Origin: Bacteroidales bacterium
Lineage (GTDB): Bacteria; Bacteroidota; Bacteroidia; Bacteroidales; JAADJA01
Direction: 5' to 3'
DNA: 64,000 bases
Assembly: GCA_020438105.1 (NCBI GenBank)
Contig: JAGQVE010000006.1
Location: forward strand, 1-64,000
In this document: positions 51,545 to 63,166 of the stretch, in pieces
How positions within the stretch are numbered: position 1 is the first letter of the stretch
How the letters are laid out: each line of letters begins with the position of its first letter
The notes under the pieces: model-generated
Database searches by the model: none
Seen by the model: the letters and a program-made list of their open reading frames with translations, nothing else
Told to the model about the DNA's origin: nothing
Program-made: the position numbers and the translations under genes

Positions 51545-53080
51545 ATGAGTTTAGAAAATAAATACAGTCAATTTGAAGAGCGGTTTAAACTGGCCGAAAT
51601 GGGCGGTGGTAAAGAACGGATCGAACGTCAGCACAGCGCCGGACGAAAAACCGCAAGGGAAAGAATTGATGACCTTTTGGACAAAAACACCTTTGTAGAA
51701 ATGGATAAGTTTGTTACCCACCGGGCTACAGACTTTGGCATTGATAAAAATAAGATCATGGGCGATGGCGTTGTTACTGGCTATGGTAAAATCGACGGTC
51801 GGCTTGTATATGTTTTCGCGCAGGATTTCACTGTTTTTGGTGGAACATTGAGCCGGGCTAACGCTGATAAAATTATCAAGATAATGGACCTGGCACTCAA
51901 AATGGGTGCCCCTGTTATCGGGCTTAATGATTCTGGAGGGGCGCGCATTCAGGAAGGTGTTGAAAGTTTAGCAGGCTATGCCGATATCTTTTACCGAAAC
52001 ACCATCGCATCAGGCGTAATTCCTCAAATTTCAGCTATCCTGGGTCCCTGTGCCGGTGGTGCCGTGTATTCACCTGCCATTACTGATTTTATTATGATGG
52101 TTAAAAATACCTCCTACATGTTTGTAACAGGCCCGGATGTAATAAAAACCGTTACACACGAAGAGGTAACAAAAGAAGACCTCGGTGGTGCGATTACCCA
52201 CAACAGTAAAAGTGGTGTTGCTCATTTTGCTGCTGAAAGCGATGAACAGGCAATGATGATGCTCCGGGAGCTTTTTAGTTTTTTACCTTCCAATAATATG
52301 GAAGATCCCCCAATGAAACCATGCACAGATGACATTCATCGCGAAGATGAACATCTGCAAACAGTTGTACCTGATGATCCCAACAAACCTTATGATATGA
52401 AGGACATCATCAATACGGTTGTGGATGAACATAATTTCTTTGAAGTGATGCCTCATTATGCCCCCAATATTATTATTGGTTTTGCCAGGTTTGGTGGCCG
52501 TCCAGTTGGAATTGTTGCCAATCAGCCCGGTAACCTTGCAGGTGTGCTTGATATCAACTCCTCTGTAAAAGGGGCGCGGTTTGTTCGTTTCTGTGACGCT
52601 TTCAATATTCCATTGGTAACCTTTGTGGATGTTCCCGGATTTTTGCCCGGAACTACACAAGAGTTTGGTGGAATTATCAAGCACGGAGCAAAATTATTAT
52701 ATGCCTTTGCAGAAGCAACGGTTCCCAAGATCACAATTATTACGCGCAAAGCTTATGGTGGAGCTTATGACGTAATGTCGAGCAAGCATATTGGTGCTGA
52801 TGTTAACCTTGCTTATCCAACTGCTGAAATTGCCGTTATGGGTCCCGAGGGAGCAGTAAACATTATCTTCAGGGATAAACTGAGTGATGAAGATAAAAAG
52901 CAGGCAGTGGATGAATACAAAAGAACTTTTGCAAGCCCTTACAAAGCTGCTGCTTTAGGTTATATTGATGAAATAATTTATCCGAAACAAACGAGGTACA
53001 AGATCATTCAATCCTTGGAGATGACACAGAACAAAGCGAAGTCTAATCCTCCAAAAAAGCACGGAAATATTCCGTTATAA
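51545..53080 (+). CDS. Acyl-CoA carboxyltransferase subunit (propionyl-CoA carboxylase beta type)
   Basis: A 511-residue carboxyltransferase with both crotonase-like halves. N-terminal: [71 protein letters not shown]-terminal: [76 protein letters not shown]. The PccB/MmdA family carboxylates propionyl-CoA or decarboxylates methylmalonyl-CoA. With its own biotin carboxylase and carrier upstream, the complex is most likely a propionyl- or acyl-CoA carboxylase. Acetyl-CoA cannot be excluded as substrate. Confidence 0.93.
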   Translation: MSLENKYSQFEERFKLAEMGGGKERIERQHSAGRKTARERIDDLLDKNTFVEMDKFVTHRATDFGIDKNKIMGDGVVTGYGKIDGRLVYVFAQDFTVFGGTLSRANADKIIKIMDLALKMGAPVIGLNDSGGARIQEGVESLAGYADIFYRNTIASGVIPQISAILGPCAGGAVYSPAITDFIMMVKNTSYMFVTGPDVIKTVTHEEVTKEDLGGAITHNSKSGVAHFAAESDEQAMMMLRELFSFLPSNNMEDPPMKPCTDDIHREDEHLQTVVPDDPNKPYDMKDIINTVVDEHNFFEVMPHYAPNIIIGFARFGGRPVGIVANQPGNLAGVLDINSSVKGARFVRFCDAFNIPLVTFVDVPGFLPGTTQEFGGIIKHGAKLLYAFAEATVPKITIITRKAYGGAYDVMSSKHIGADVNLAYPTAEIAVMGPEGAVNIIFRDKLSDEDKKQAVDEYKRTFASPYKAAALGYIDEIIYPKQTRYKIIQSLEMTQNKAKSNPPKKHGNIPL

Positions 53081-53081
53081 A

Positions 53082-53474
53082 CTAAGCTTTGGTGGCGTTT
53101 TCGTTCTGATATAATTTTTTATTCAGGCTATCTTTTTCTTCTTCAACCTGCTGTATTGCTTTGTTAAGAATATCATTTATTTTCTCAACAAGCTGGGGTA
53201 CTTCATCCAGGTTGATATTATCGCGGGTATTGTTTTCGAGCCTGCGGATATCCTGCTTAATCTCTTTGATCGCAAATATATCTACTGAAGATTTCAGTTT
53301 GTGTGCAAGTTTGCTTACTCCTTCATAATCATTCTTGTCGTAGCACTTGTTAAGTTCACTTAAACTTTCAGGGGTTGCTTGCAAAAAAATCTTCACCATT
53401 TGCAGGATTGCTTTTTTATCACCTGCGAGCATTTCATTCAAATTTGTCAGATCAAAAAGTCTTTTAGATTCCAT
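53082..53474 (-). CDS. Histidine phosphotransfer (Hpt) domain protein
   Basis: A 130-residue Hpt protein with phosphoacceptor H58 in SKLAHKLKSSVDIFA, preceded by an N-terminal helix (LFDLTNLNEMLAGDKKAILQMV) and followed by a charged coiled coil tail. Such proteins pass phosphate between hybrid kinases and receivers. Its stop is only one base from the convergent carboxyltransferase stop. It lies 214 bases downstream of the sigma-54 activator and could feed that regulator. Confidence 0.88.
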   Translation of the reverse strand: MESKRLFDLTNLNEMLAGDKKAILQMVKIFLQATPESLSELNKCYDKNDYEGVSKLAHKLKSSVDIFAIKEIKQDIRRLENNTRDNINLDEVPQLVEKINDILNKAIQQVEEEKDSLNKKLYQNENATKA

Positions 53475-53688
53475 TTATTTGTTTTTTGAAGGATTTATTA
53501 ATTTTTCTAATATTTGCCTTGCTGTAATCGCAACTATTATACCACTTCTTTAAGTTGCTTGTTTCTAGTCTTTTAGGTTTTAACTTTGTCTCGAATTGAA
53601 AAGATGTGGTTTTAAATTTGAAATTACAATCTTACCTGCCTTGATTTGAATGAAAATGTAATAAATTTTAACAGTAGTTTGTTTATAA

Positions 53689-55032
53689 TTAAATCTCGTT
53701 ATTTTTAAGCATTCTATAGATGGTTGATTTGCCAATATCAAGTTTTTTTGCCACCACCATCACATTGTTATTATACTTCTGCAAATAGTATTTTACAATT
53801 TTTCGCACATATCCTGTAAGGGTATCTTCTTCCAAAAGAAAATCGCTTTTAGCATTGGTTGAATTGAAGGTGATATGTTCTTCCTCAATTACTCCCGAAT
53901 TTGTTAAAACACAGGATAATTCCATCACCGCTTTAAGTTCTCTAACGTTTCCAGGAAATGGATATTTCAGAAGTTTTTCCTGAGCATTTTGAGCAATACT
54001 GAGTTTTGGCATTTTGTTTTCCTTGCAAAAATCGTCTACAAAGAATTTTGCCAAAATAAGAATATCGTTTCCTCTGTACCTCAATGGCGGAATTTCAATG
54101 GGTAAACCCAATAAGCGATAGTAAAGGTCCTCCCGGAAATTGCCTTTTTCAACTTCCTTAGCCAAATTACGATTGGTTGCAACGATCACCCTGGCGTCAA
54201 ATTTTACAGGCTGCGTTCCGCCAACACGGTACAGTTCTTTCTCCTGAATTACGCGAAGCAATTTTGCCTGCATGTTCAAATCCATTTCACCAATTTCATC
54301 CAGGAAAATGGTTCCCCTGTTGGCTACTTCAAATTTCCCTATTTTACGTGAGTTGGCTCCAGTAAATGATCCCTTTTCATGTCCAAACAACTCGCTTTCG
54401 ATCAGTTCACTTGGGATAGCGGTAACATTAATAGGCACAAATGTATATTTCACACGGGGGGAATTATAGTGTATCGCTTTGGCAACAAGTTCCTTTCCCG
54501 TTCCTGTTTCGCCATAAATAGAAACGGTAATATTGGTTTGTGTTGCTTTATCAATTAATCCGAAAATCTGCTGGATTGCAGGACTATTTCCCTTGATGAT
54601 ATTTTTAAACTCATATTTCTTGCCTATTTCCTCCTTCAGAACGTTGATCTCTTCTTTAAGCTCATTTCGTTCTTTTATATTTTTTATGGTATTCCAAAGC
54701 CGTTCCTTGGTATCTTCATCTTTTACAAAATAGTCATATGCTCCGTCCTTGAGTAATCTCACTGCAGTGGCAACATCTTCCTGGCCGGAAACCACCACCA
54801 CCGGGATGTCGGAATTGTATTCCTTTACTTTCTTTATCACATCAAAGCCGGAAATATCAGGAAGAGAATAATCCAGTGAGATCAATGAAGGATTTTGATG
54901 CAGGTTTTTTAAACATGCCGAACCCGTTTCAAATTTGATCACTTCATTGTCGGGATTAAGGGATAAATGGTACTTCAACATCTCTCCATACAATGGATCA
55001 TCTTCAACAATAAATATTTTAAATGAATTCAT
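53689..55032 (-). CDS. NtrC-family sigma-54-dependent response regulator
   Basis: A 447-residue protein with a receiver (D11-D12; phosphoacceptor D54 in SLDYSLPDISG; Lys in YFVKDED), an AAA+ domain (Walker A GETGTGKE at about 173; ELFGHEKGSFTGA at about 212; Walker B IFLDEIGEMD at about 245; R-finger region) and a Fis-type helix-turn-helix at the C-terminus (NVMVVAKKLDIGKSTIYRML). The sigma-54 contact loop reads GSFTGA rather than GAFTGA, a tolerated variant in many activators. Its kinase is not next to it, although an Hpt protein follows. Confidence 0.92.
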   Translation of the reverse strand: MNSFKIFIVEDDPLYGEMLKYHLSLNPDNEVIKFETGSACLKNLHQNPSLISLDYSLPDISGFDVIKKVKEYNSDIPVVVVSGQEDVATAVRLLKDGAYDYFVKDEDTKERLWNTIKNIKERNELKEEINVLKEEIGKKYEFKNIIKGNSPAIQQIFGLIDKATQTNITVSIYGETGTGKELVAKAIHYNSPRVKYTFVPINVTAIPSELIESELFGHEKGSFTGANSRKIGKFEVANRGTIFLDEIGEMDLNMQAKLLRVIQEKELYRVGGTQPVKFDARVIVATNRNLAKEVEKGNFREDLYYRLLGLPIEIPPLRYRGNDILILAKFFVDDFCKENKMPKLSIAQNAQEKLLKYPFPGNVRELKAVMELSCVLTNSGVIEEEHITFNSTNAKSDFLLEEDTLTGYVRKIVKYYLQKYNNNVMVVAKKLDIGKSTIYRMLKNNEI

Positions 55033-55429
55033 AAAGAATACAATTTGTTTCGAATTTACAATTTTTCAAAATGCGATTCCCAAAATGAGACAGTTTTTTA
55101 ATGAAAAAGAAATAGTTCTGTAATGCTTTAATATCAATCCTTTTCCCATATTTCGCTGTGCATTAAATTTAAATAGATTTTGATGGAAAACTGACTATTC
55201 ATTTTAATCACCGAAGTAGTACGAATTAACCTAACTATTTGTTTCAGTTAAAATTATCACTAATAAAATTCGGTTTGGAGTACTTCTGATTTTAATTTGC
55301 AATTCCCATTATTAGAATGGGTTAAGCATGCTTATGCTTTGGAATTTTTTTTCAATTTTGGAAAGCTGACCAGAAAAGATAAAAAAAGCCCCTCGGTGGA
55401 GGAGCTTCTTTATTATAAAACTTACCTGT
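55033..55429. other. Non-coding interval between two minus-strand genes
   Basis: This AT-rich 397-base gap contains no convincing gene. Its right end has the gyrB terminator; the rest presumably carries the upstream control region of the sigma-54 regulator, but no clear -7 element was recognised. Confidence 0.6.
55380..55407 (-). terminator. Terminator of gyrB
   Basis: Minus-strand hairpin with arms AAGCTCCTC and GAGGGGCTT (one wobble) around a four-base loop, followed by a run of about eight T. It is 22 bases downstream of the gyrB stop at 55430. Confidence 0.8.
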
Positions 55430-57400
<1,971 letters not shown>

Positions 57401-57599
57401 CTATTTAAATATCCCATTAATAATCTGTTGTAAAGATACGAAAATCATGGATTGGATTGCGTTGAAACACGCTTAAAATCAACGTTTTTATTAACATTGT
57501 GTTGTTAAGTTGTGGTTGATTTTTTATAAAAAAATGTTATGCCAGTTAAGGGATTTTTATAAATCGGTAATTTAATGCCTGAATTTTAACTGGCTAACG

Positions 57600-58499
57600 C
57601 TAAAAATAGGTGTACTCATACTTTAAAATATAGTGCTGATTGACCGCCTGACCATGCATATTCATAAATACTTCTGTTTCGGAAACCTGCCCTTGTTCGT
57701 TGTATTGCCTGTTTACCTCGCTGTTTATTTCTCCTTGCTCATTAAGTTCTCTTTGTAGCGTGGCATTTCCTTTTTCATCATATTCAAGCTCGGTTTCCGA
57801 CTTGCCATAACCCGACTCTTCTTTGATTTTGGTCAACAGGCCCTTATCATCATAGATATATTCAGATACAGCCAGTAATTTATTTTTCGGCCCGTATTTC
57901 TGGGATTTCACAAGGCTTCCCTTTGCATTAAAATGGTTTACCCAGGTAATGTCTTCCTCTTCGATTGACCATTTTGTTTGTTTGCTCAAATTGCCTTCAT
58001 TATCGTATTCAAGCTTCTCATCCAAAACCACTTCGTCGTACTCAGTCACTTTCCTGCTTAATAATTTATCACCTGAATATGTCCTTTCTTCCACAGCTTC
58101 CAGTTCTTTGTATGAATCTATGGTTTCTTTTTTAATTGGCATTCCGTCAGCATTGTAAAAAAAATTGATCGTGTCTTTGGAACCATCCACATAATGCCTG
58201 AACATTTTTACTGCTTTACCATTTTCGTCGCGCTCGTAGGTTTTATGCTCAGCCGGTTCATCTTCATCCAGGAAACTTTTTTCTTCGATAAGAAAACCAT
58301 CCTGGTTATAAGTAGCCTCAAAACGCTCATCGGGTTTACCATTGGGACGATATTTTACTTCCCGAATGATATTTTCATTTTCATCAAATTCAGTAAAACT
58401 TGCCTTATATCCGGTTTGTGATGGTTCTCCATCCGGTCCGTTTGGGTATATAATATCGTATTTGTGAAGGGTGGTGCTTTTAATTTTTGCTTTCGTCAT
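57600..58499 (-). CDS. Cytoplasmic YD/RHS-like repeat protein
   Basis: A 299-residue acidic protein with no signal peptide or membrane helix. It consists of ten or so short imperfect repeats of about 20-24 residues, each with a Y-(D/N)-E/D-x-G-x-L/I core (for example EYDNEGNLSKQTK, IYDDKGLLTKIKE, EYDEKGNATLQRE, QYNEQGQVSETEV) like the strand-turn-strand units of RHS/YD proteins. Unlike RHS toxins it is small, lacks a toxin tip and appears to be intracellular. Promoter TTG-18-TAatTTTG lies at 58551-58579. Function unknown. Confidence 0.75.
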   Translation of the reverse strand: MTKAKIKSTTLHKYDIIYPNGPDGEPSQTGYKASFTEFDENENIIREVKYRPNGKPDERFEATYNQDGFLIEEKSFLDEDEPAEHKTYERDENGKAVKMFRHYVDGSKDTINFFYNADGMPIKKETIDSYKELEAVEERTYSGDKLLSRKVTEYDEVVLDEKLEYDNEGNLSKQTKWSIEEEDITWVNHFNAKGSLVKSQKYGPKNKLLAVSEYIYDDKGLLTKIKEESGYGKSETELEYDEKGNATLQRELNEQGEINSEVNRQYNEQGQVSETEVFMNMHGQAVNQHYILKYEYTYF

Positions 58500-58550
58500 T
58501 TATTTGCGGGTTTTCTTTATTAAATGTTTTAAGTTTCATTAATTTAGCCA

Positions 58551-58579
58551 CAAAATTATAGTTTATATTCAAAGATCAA
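58551..58579 (-). promoter_or_regulatory. Promoter of the YD-repeat gene
   Basis: Minus strand TTG (58579-58577), 18 bases, TAatTTTG (58558-58551), perfect at -7. The start codon is about 50 bases downstream. Confidence 0.55.
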
Positions 58580-58606
58580 TTTAAACTTATCCTTAATTAA
58601 ACTGTT

Positions 58607-60742
58607 ATGAAACGAATAATTTTACCTATCGCCCTTATCGGGTTTTTATTTTTAATGAGTTGTGAGCAGAATAAACAGATGAAGATTAAACCCGCACCTT
58701 ACCCCGTTGCCAAAAAAGTAGACACCATTGATGTTTATTTCGGGCATCAGGTAGCTGATCCTTACCGCTGGCTTGAAGATGATAATTCACCTGAAACCGA
58801 AGCCTGGGTAAATGCCGAAAACGAAGTAACTTTTGGTTATCTGGAACAAATCCCTTTCCGGAACAAAATCAAAGAGCGACTGGAGCAAATTTGGGATTAT
58901 CCCAAGTATGGTGTTCCTTTTAAAGAGGGAAATAATTTTTATTTCTTTAAAAATGACGGCATGCAGAATCAGTATGTGATTTACAAACAAACTGCCCTGG
59001 AGGCTGAGCCGGAAGTTTTCCTCGATCCCAATACATTTTCTGAAGACGGAACTGTAGCGCTATCTGGGCTGGAGTTTAACCATGACGGCACTTTGCTGGC
59101 CTACAGCATATCTAAATCCGGTTCCGACTGGAGCGAGATTTATGTGATGGATGTGGAAACTAAAAACTTGCTGGATGATCACCTCGAGTGGATCAAATTC
59201 TCCGGAACTTCCTGGAAAGGAGATGGTTTTTATTACAGCCGTTACGATGAACCCAAAGAAGGGGATGAGTTGAAAGCTTCCAACGAATATCATAAAGTTT
59301 ATTATCATAAAATCGGTACAGCTCAATCAGAAGACAAGCTGATTTATAAAAATGATGAATACCCCAAACGTAATTATTATGCCGGAACCACGGATGATGA
59401 ATCATTCCTGTTTATGAGCGAATCAGCCGGAACCAGCGGGAATGCACTCTGGGTGAAAAAACTGGATGGCAGTCAGGATGATTTTACGCTCGTTGCCGAA
59501 GGTTTTGAAAATGAATATAACGTCATCGATAATCTTGGTGAGCAACTTTTGATCATGACCAATGATGGTGCACCCAAATGGCAGCTAGTTCTGGTTGATC
59601 CGATGAATCCTGAAAAAGCAAACTGGAAAGTGATCATTCCTGAAAAGGAAGAAGTGTTGCAATCTATCTCGCTGGTGGGTGACAAAATTGTAGCTGAATA
59701 CATGAAAAATGCAACTTCGGTAGCTTTTATTTATGATTATGAAGGCAATTACGTGGAAGACCTGCAATTGCCCGGAATTGGCTCTATGTCAGGAATTAGT
59801 GGTAAAAAGGGTGAAGATCTTGCGTTTTATTCCTTTACTTCATTTACCTTTCCTTCAACTGTTTATAAATACAGTATTGCCAACAATAGCTCTGAGGTTT
59901 ATACCCGTTCCGAAATTGATTTTGATATTGATAATTACGAAACTCAACAGGTATTTTATAAAAGTAAAGACGGCACCGAAGTATCAATGTTCATTGTACA
60001 TAAAAAAGGCCTGAAAATGAACGGTAAAAATCCAACCTATCTTTATGGTTACGGTGGATTTAACATCAGCCTTACGCCCGGATTTAGTATTACCCGCCTG
60101 GTATTGCTTGAAAACGGATTTGTATTTGCCATGCCCAACCTGCGTGGCGGCGGCGAATACGGCGAAGAGTGGCACGAAGGCGGTACCAAAACAAATAAAC
60201 AAAATGTATTTGATGACTTTATTGCTGCTGCTGATTACCTCATCGAAACCGGGTACACGCAACCTGCAAAACTGGCTATCGCCGGTGGGTCGAATGGTGG
60301 ACTTCTGGTGGGTGCTTGTATGACCCAGCGACCAGATTTATTTGCAGTGGCTTTGCCCGCAGTGGGTGTAATGGATATGCTTCGTTACCATAAATTCACC
60401 ATCGGATGGGCCTGGGCTTCTGATTACGGAACCAGTGAAGACTCGGAGGAGATGTTCAACTATTTGTATGGTTACTCGCCAATACATAACATTAAAGAGG
60501 GTGTGAATTATCCGGCTACACTAATCACTACAGCAGATCATGACGATCGTGTGGTTCCCGCACACTCCTTTAAATTCGCTGCAACCTTGCAGGAAAAACA
60601 CAAAGGTGACAATCCCGTGCTGATCCGCATTGACGTAAAAGCCGGTCATGGTGGTGGAAAACCAACGGCCAAGGTGATTGAAGAATACACCGACGAATGG
60701 TCGTTTATGATGTATAATTTGGGAGTAACTCCTGTTTATTAA
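58607..60742 (+). CDS. Prolyl oligopeptidase (S9A) lipoprotein
   Basis: A 711-residue serine peptidase with a lipoprotein signal (lipobox LMSC, Cys19). The N-terminal segment and seven-bladed propeller cover about 30-440 (DVYFGHQVADPYRWLEDDNSP is the family opening); the alpha/beta hydrolase domain has catalytic Ser in GGSNGGLLVG (about 565), Asp in TADHDDRVVPAHSF (about 645) and His in KAGHGGGKPTAK (about 682). It cleaves short peptides after proline. Membrane anchoring suggests periplasmic or surface peptide use. A hairpin terminator follows at 60766. Confidence 0.94.
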   Translation: MKRIILPIALIGFLFLMSCEQNKQMKIKPAPYPVAKKVDTIDVYFGHQVADPYRWLEDDNSPETEAWVNAENEVTFGYLEQIPFRNKIKERLEQIWDYPKYGVPFKEGNNFYFFKNDGMQNQYVIYKQTALEAEPEVFLDPNTFSEDGTVALSGLEFNHDGTLLAYSISKSGSDWSEIYVMDVETKNLLDDHLEWIKFSGTSWKGDGFYYSRYDEPKEGDELKASNEYHKVYYHKIGTAQSEDKLIYKNDEYPKRNYYAGTTDDESFLFMSESAGTSGNALWVKKLDGSQDDFTLVAEGFENEYNVIDNLGEQLLIMTNDGAPKWQLVLVDPMNPEKANWKVIIPEKEEVLQSISLVGDKIVAEYMKNATSVAFIYDYEGNYVEDLQLPGIGSMSGISGKKGEDLAFYSFTSFTFPSTVYKYSIANNSSEVYTRSEIDFDIDNYETQQVFYKSKDGTEVSMFIVHKKGLKMNGKNPTYLYGYGGFNISLTPGFSITRLVLLENGFVFAMPNLRGGGEYGEEWHEGGTKTNKQNVFDDFIAAADYLIETGYTQPAKLAIAGGSNGGLLVGACMTQRPDLFAVALPAVGVMDMLRYHKFTIGWAWASDYGTSEDSEEMFNYLYGYSPIHNIKEGVNYPATLITTADHDDRVVPAHSFKFAATLQEKHKGDNPVLIRIDVKAGHGGGKPTAKVIEEYTDEWSFMMYNLGVTPVY

Positions 60743-60765
60743 AAGAGATTGAAATTATTATTTTG

Positions 60766-60797
60766 AAAGGGATGACCGTATGGTTGTCCCTTTTTTT
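60766..60797 (+). terminator. Terminator of the prolyl oligopeptidase gene
   Basis: AAAGGGATGAC pairs with GTTGTCCCTTT through Watson-Crick and G-U pairs around a six-base loop, then a seven-T run, 23 bases after the stop codon. Confidence 0.75.
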
Positions 60798-60819
60798 AGT
60801 TTTTTAATTGTCGATCAAA

Positions 60820-63000
60820 CTACTGCTTTACAAGCTTTACAATTTTGGTTTTATTTTTTAATTTCACCTGAAGAATGTATATGCCCGGGTATTTGATTTT
60901 TTGTGAATCTAATGCAAAAGTAGCTCGGCCATTTTCAACCTGATAATTACTTAAATTGCAAATGAATTTCCCTGTGATTGAAAAGATGCTGCAAACCGGT
61001 ATTTCATTGTCATCAATATCAATGTATATCTTCGTATCGTTTTGAAATGGATTTGGGAAAACCGACATTTCTTCATTGGATGCAATTTGCTCATCCAGAC
61101 CAGTTATGATGTTTGAAACGGTAATGGTATCACCTCCAAGTCCTTCAAAAACCGAAAGTCCGCAATCAGTTCCAACCCAAATTTTGCCCTCCGGTCCAAA
61201 GGTTATGTCAAAAATAGTATTTCCCAAAAGCGTTGAATTATCAGTATTAAAACGAATCCAGTTTGTTTGGTCAAATTTCAAAAGTCCGTACTTAAATGTT
61301 CCAAACCAAATCTCACCATTTTCTGCTATCTCCATGCAATAAACAAGGTTAAAATCAGTACCGTCATTTTTGGTTTTATATTGCGTCCATGTGTTGCCAT
61401 TGTATTTTACCATTCCTTTACCTGCAATCCACAGATTATTGGACAAATCAAATTTTATCTCCTGAATGTTTGGAGAAGTAGGCAATCCTGAGTTGGTATA
61501 ATCATAAATTGTCCATGTTGATCCCTGCTCGTATGCAAGCCGATAGAGCGTTCCAAACCATTTACTTCCATCGGGCCCAAAGCCGGCACTTTTCGGTTGG
61601 TAATAAACCGATATGCCTGGAATTGGATATTGTGTAAATGAACCATTATACTTGTAGATTGGATGATCTCCGGATGGGATCCAAATATTGTTATCATAAT
61701 CTGCTGAAATCTTATTAACCGTATACAATTCATGCGAATATTTTACCCAATCCGATGAATTTAATTTATACAAAGCATCCGGATTTGCAGCCCACAAATT
61801 ATTATTTTGATCTTTCGTGAATGAACTTGCATCGTAGGGAACATTCGATTCAGGATCATTATATTGTACCCAATTGTCGTTGCTAAAACTGGCAAATCCT
61901 TTTTGATTAAAAGTGAAATTTGAGGAGTATTGTGACGTTCCAATCCACAATGTATTGGATTCATCAAATTCAATTGCTTTTACCCGGTTCCCAGGCAATC
62001 CTGAATTTGCAGTATTAACCCTATCCCAATCTGATGACGCTCCATTGTATTTTAGCAATCCTTTTCCCCATGTGGCGAGAAATACTTCATTATCACTGCC
62101 AATTAATAAATCAACTAAAGAATGGGTAAAATAGGCTCCCTGTGTAACATATTGAACTGACCATTCATCCCCGTCAAACTTAAATAACCTCGGATAGGTC
62201 ACCAACCAAATATTTTCATTCTGATCGATTTCAATATCATAGATTCGGCCGTGTTGGGGTAAATTACTATTGCTTTCGGTAAATACAGTCCATTCACCTT
62301 CTGCATACCTGGCAAGAAAAACAGAGTCGACGTTGAAAGTTGTATCGGGAGTAAAGATTCCTGAAACCCATAGGTTATTTTCAATATCAGCATATACACT
62401 GGTAAGATAATCTGCCGGTAAATCAGAGTTTTCTGTTGTATAGGTTGAAAATTCATTCCCATCAAAATGAATGAGACCTTCTTCTGAAGCCATCCAAACC
62501 TGTGCATTCATATCCGTCGTGATTTGCTGAATTGGATTGTAAGTACTCCCGGGAATGGGATATTCATGAAGTGTATTTTCATACAACTCAAACAAATTGC
62601 CATTTGAACCTTCGAACCAAAGGTGATTATTTAAATCCACTGCGAAATTAATTCCAAAGATTGTATCATAGTGTATCCATTCAGCTCCATTGTAATAGAA
62701 TAATCCATTGTTAAAACCTCCAACCCAAAGGTGATCATCTTCGGTAGCAACAATTTCTCTGTGAATATAACTTATACATGCCTCCTGATCCTGATCGGTA
62801 TGTTTTAAAAATTGAACGGAATAATCCTCTTTGCTAATTCTGGCAATCCGGCATTCTGTTGCAGCCCAAATGTAATTAGGACTTTCAGATAAACTATGTA
62901 TTTCATTTCCTGTAAAATAGTTCGACCAGCTATCTGATTGACTATAACTTAAAATGGGGAGAATGAAAAAAATTAAGGAGGTAATAATTAATGGCTTCAT
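60820..63000 (-). CDS. T9SS-secreted two-component-regulator-propeller protein
   Basis: A 726-residue protein with signal peptide (PLIITSLIFFILPILSYSQ), about twelve Reg_prop-type propeller repeats of 40-60 residues each with a D-x-x-N-x-x-W-(I/V) core (DQNENIWLVT, DLSNNLWIAG, AENGEIWFGT, GPEGKIWVGTDCGL), and a T9SS type A domain from about 650 (SVFPNPFQNDT; ending KTKIVKLVKQ). Propellers of this type normally form the sensor of hybrid two-component systems, but this protein has no kinase or DNA-binding part and is exported to the cell surface or medium. Confidence 0.88.
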   Translation of the reverse strand: MKPLIITSLIFFILPILSYSQSDSWSNYFTGNEIHSLSESPNYIWAATECRIARISKEDYSVQFLKHTDQDQEACISYIHREIVATEDDHLWVGGFNNGLFYYNGAEWIHYDTIFGINFAVDLNNHLWFEGSNGNLFELYENTLHEYPIPGSTYNPIQQITTDMNAQVWMASEEGLIHFDGNEFSTYTTENSDLPADYLTSVYADIENNLWVSGIFTPDTTFNVDSVFLARYAEGEWTVFTESNSNLPQHGRIYDIEIDQNENIWLVTYPRLFKFDGDEWSVQYVTQGAYFTHSLVDLLIGSDNEVFLATWGKGLLKYNGASSDWDRVNTANSGLPGNRVKAIEFDESNTLWIGTSQYSSNFTFNQKGFASFSNDNWVQYNDPESNVPYDASSFTKDQNNNLWAANPDALYKLNSSDWVKYSHELYTVNKISADYDNNIWIPSGDHPIYKYNGSFTQYPIPGISVYYQPKSAGFGPDGSKWFGTLYRLAYEQGSTWTIYDYTNSGLPTSPNIQEIKFDLSNNLWIAGKGMVKYNGNTWTQYKTKNDGTDFNLVYCMEIAENGEIWFGTFKYGLLKFDQTNWIRFNTDNSTLLGNTIFDITFGPEGKIWVGTDCGLSVFEGLGGDTITVSNIITGLDEQIASNEEMSVFPNPFQNDTKIYIDIDDNEIPVCSIFSITGKFICNLSNYQVENGRATFALDSQKIKYPGIYILQVKLKNKTKIVKLVKQ

Positions 63001-63128
63001 AAACTCAAAATTGTAGTTTATACTCTCATTTTCAGCAAATTTAACAATAAACCTGATTAAATACTATTGTTAAACCTACTTTTTAAATTAAATCAGAATC
63101 GCAGTTTTGGGCTATCTCTTATCTAAAA

Positions 63129-63158
63129 TTGCCTATTCACCTTTTTAAGTTAATTTTG
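63129..63158 (+). promoter_or_regulatory. Promoter of mnmA
   Basis: TTG (63129-63131), 19 bases, TAatTTTG (63151-63158), a perfect -7 match. ATG 63167 follows after eight bases, implying an almost leaderless mRNA. Confidence 0.65.
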
Positions 63159-63166
63159 CTGCTGAT

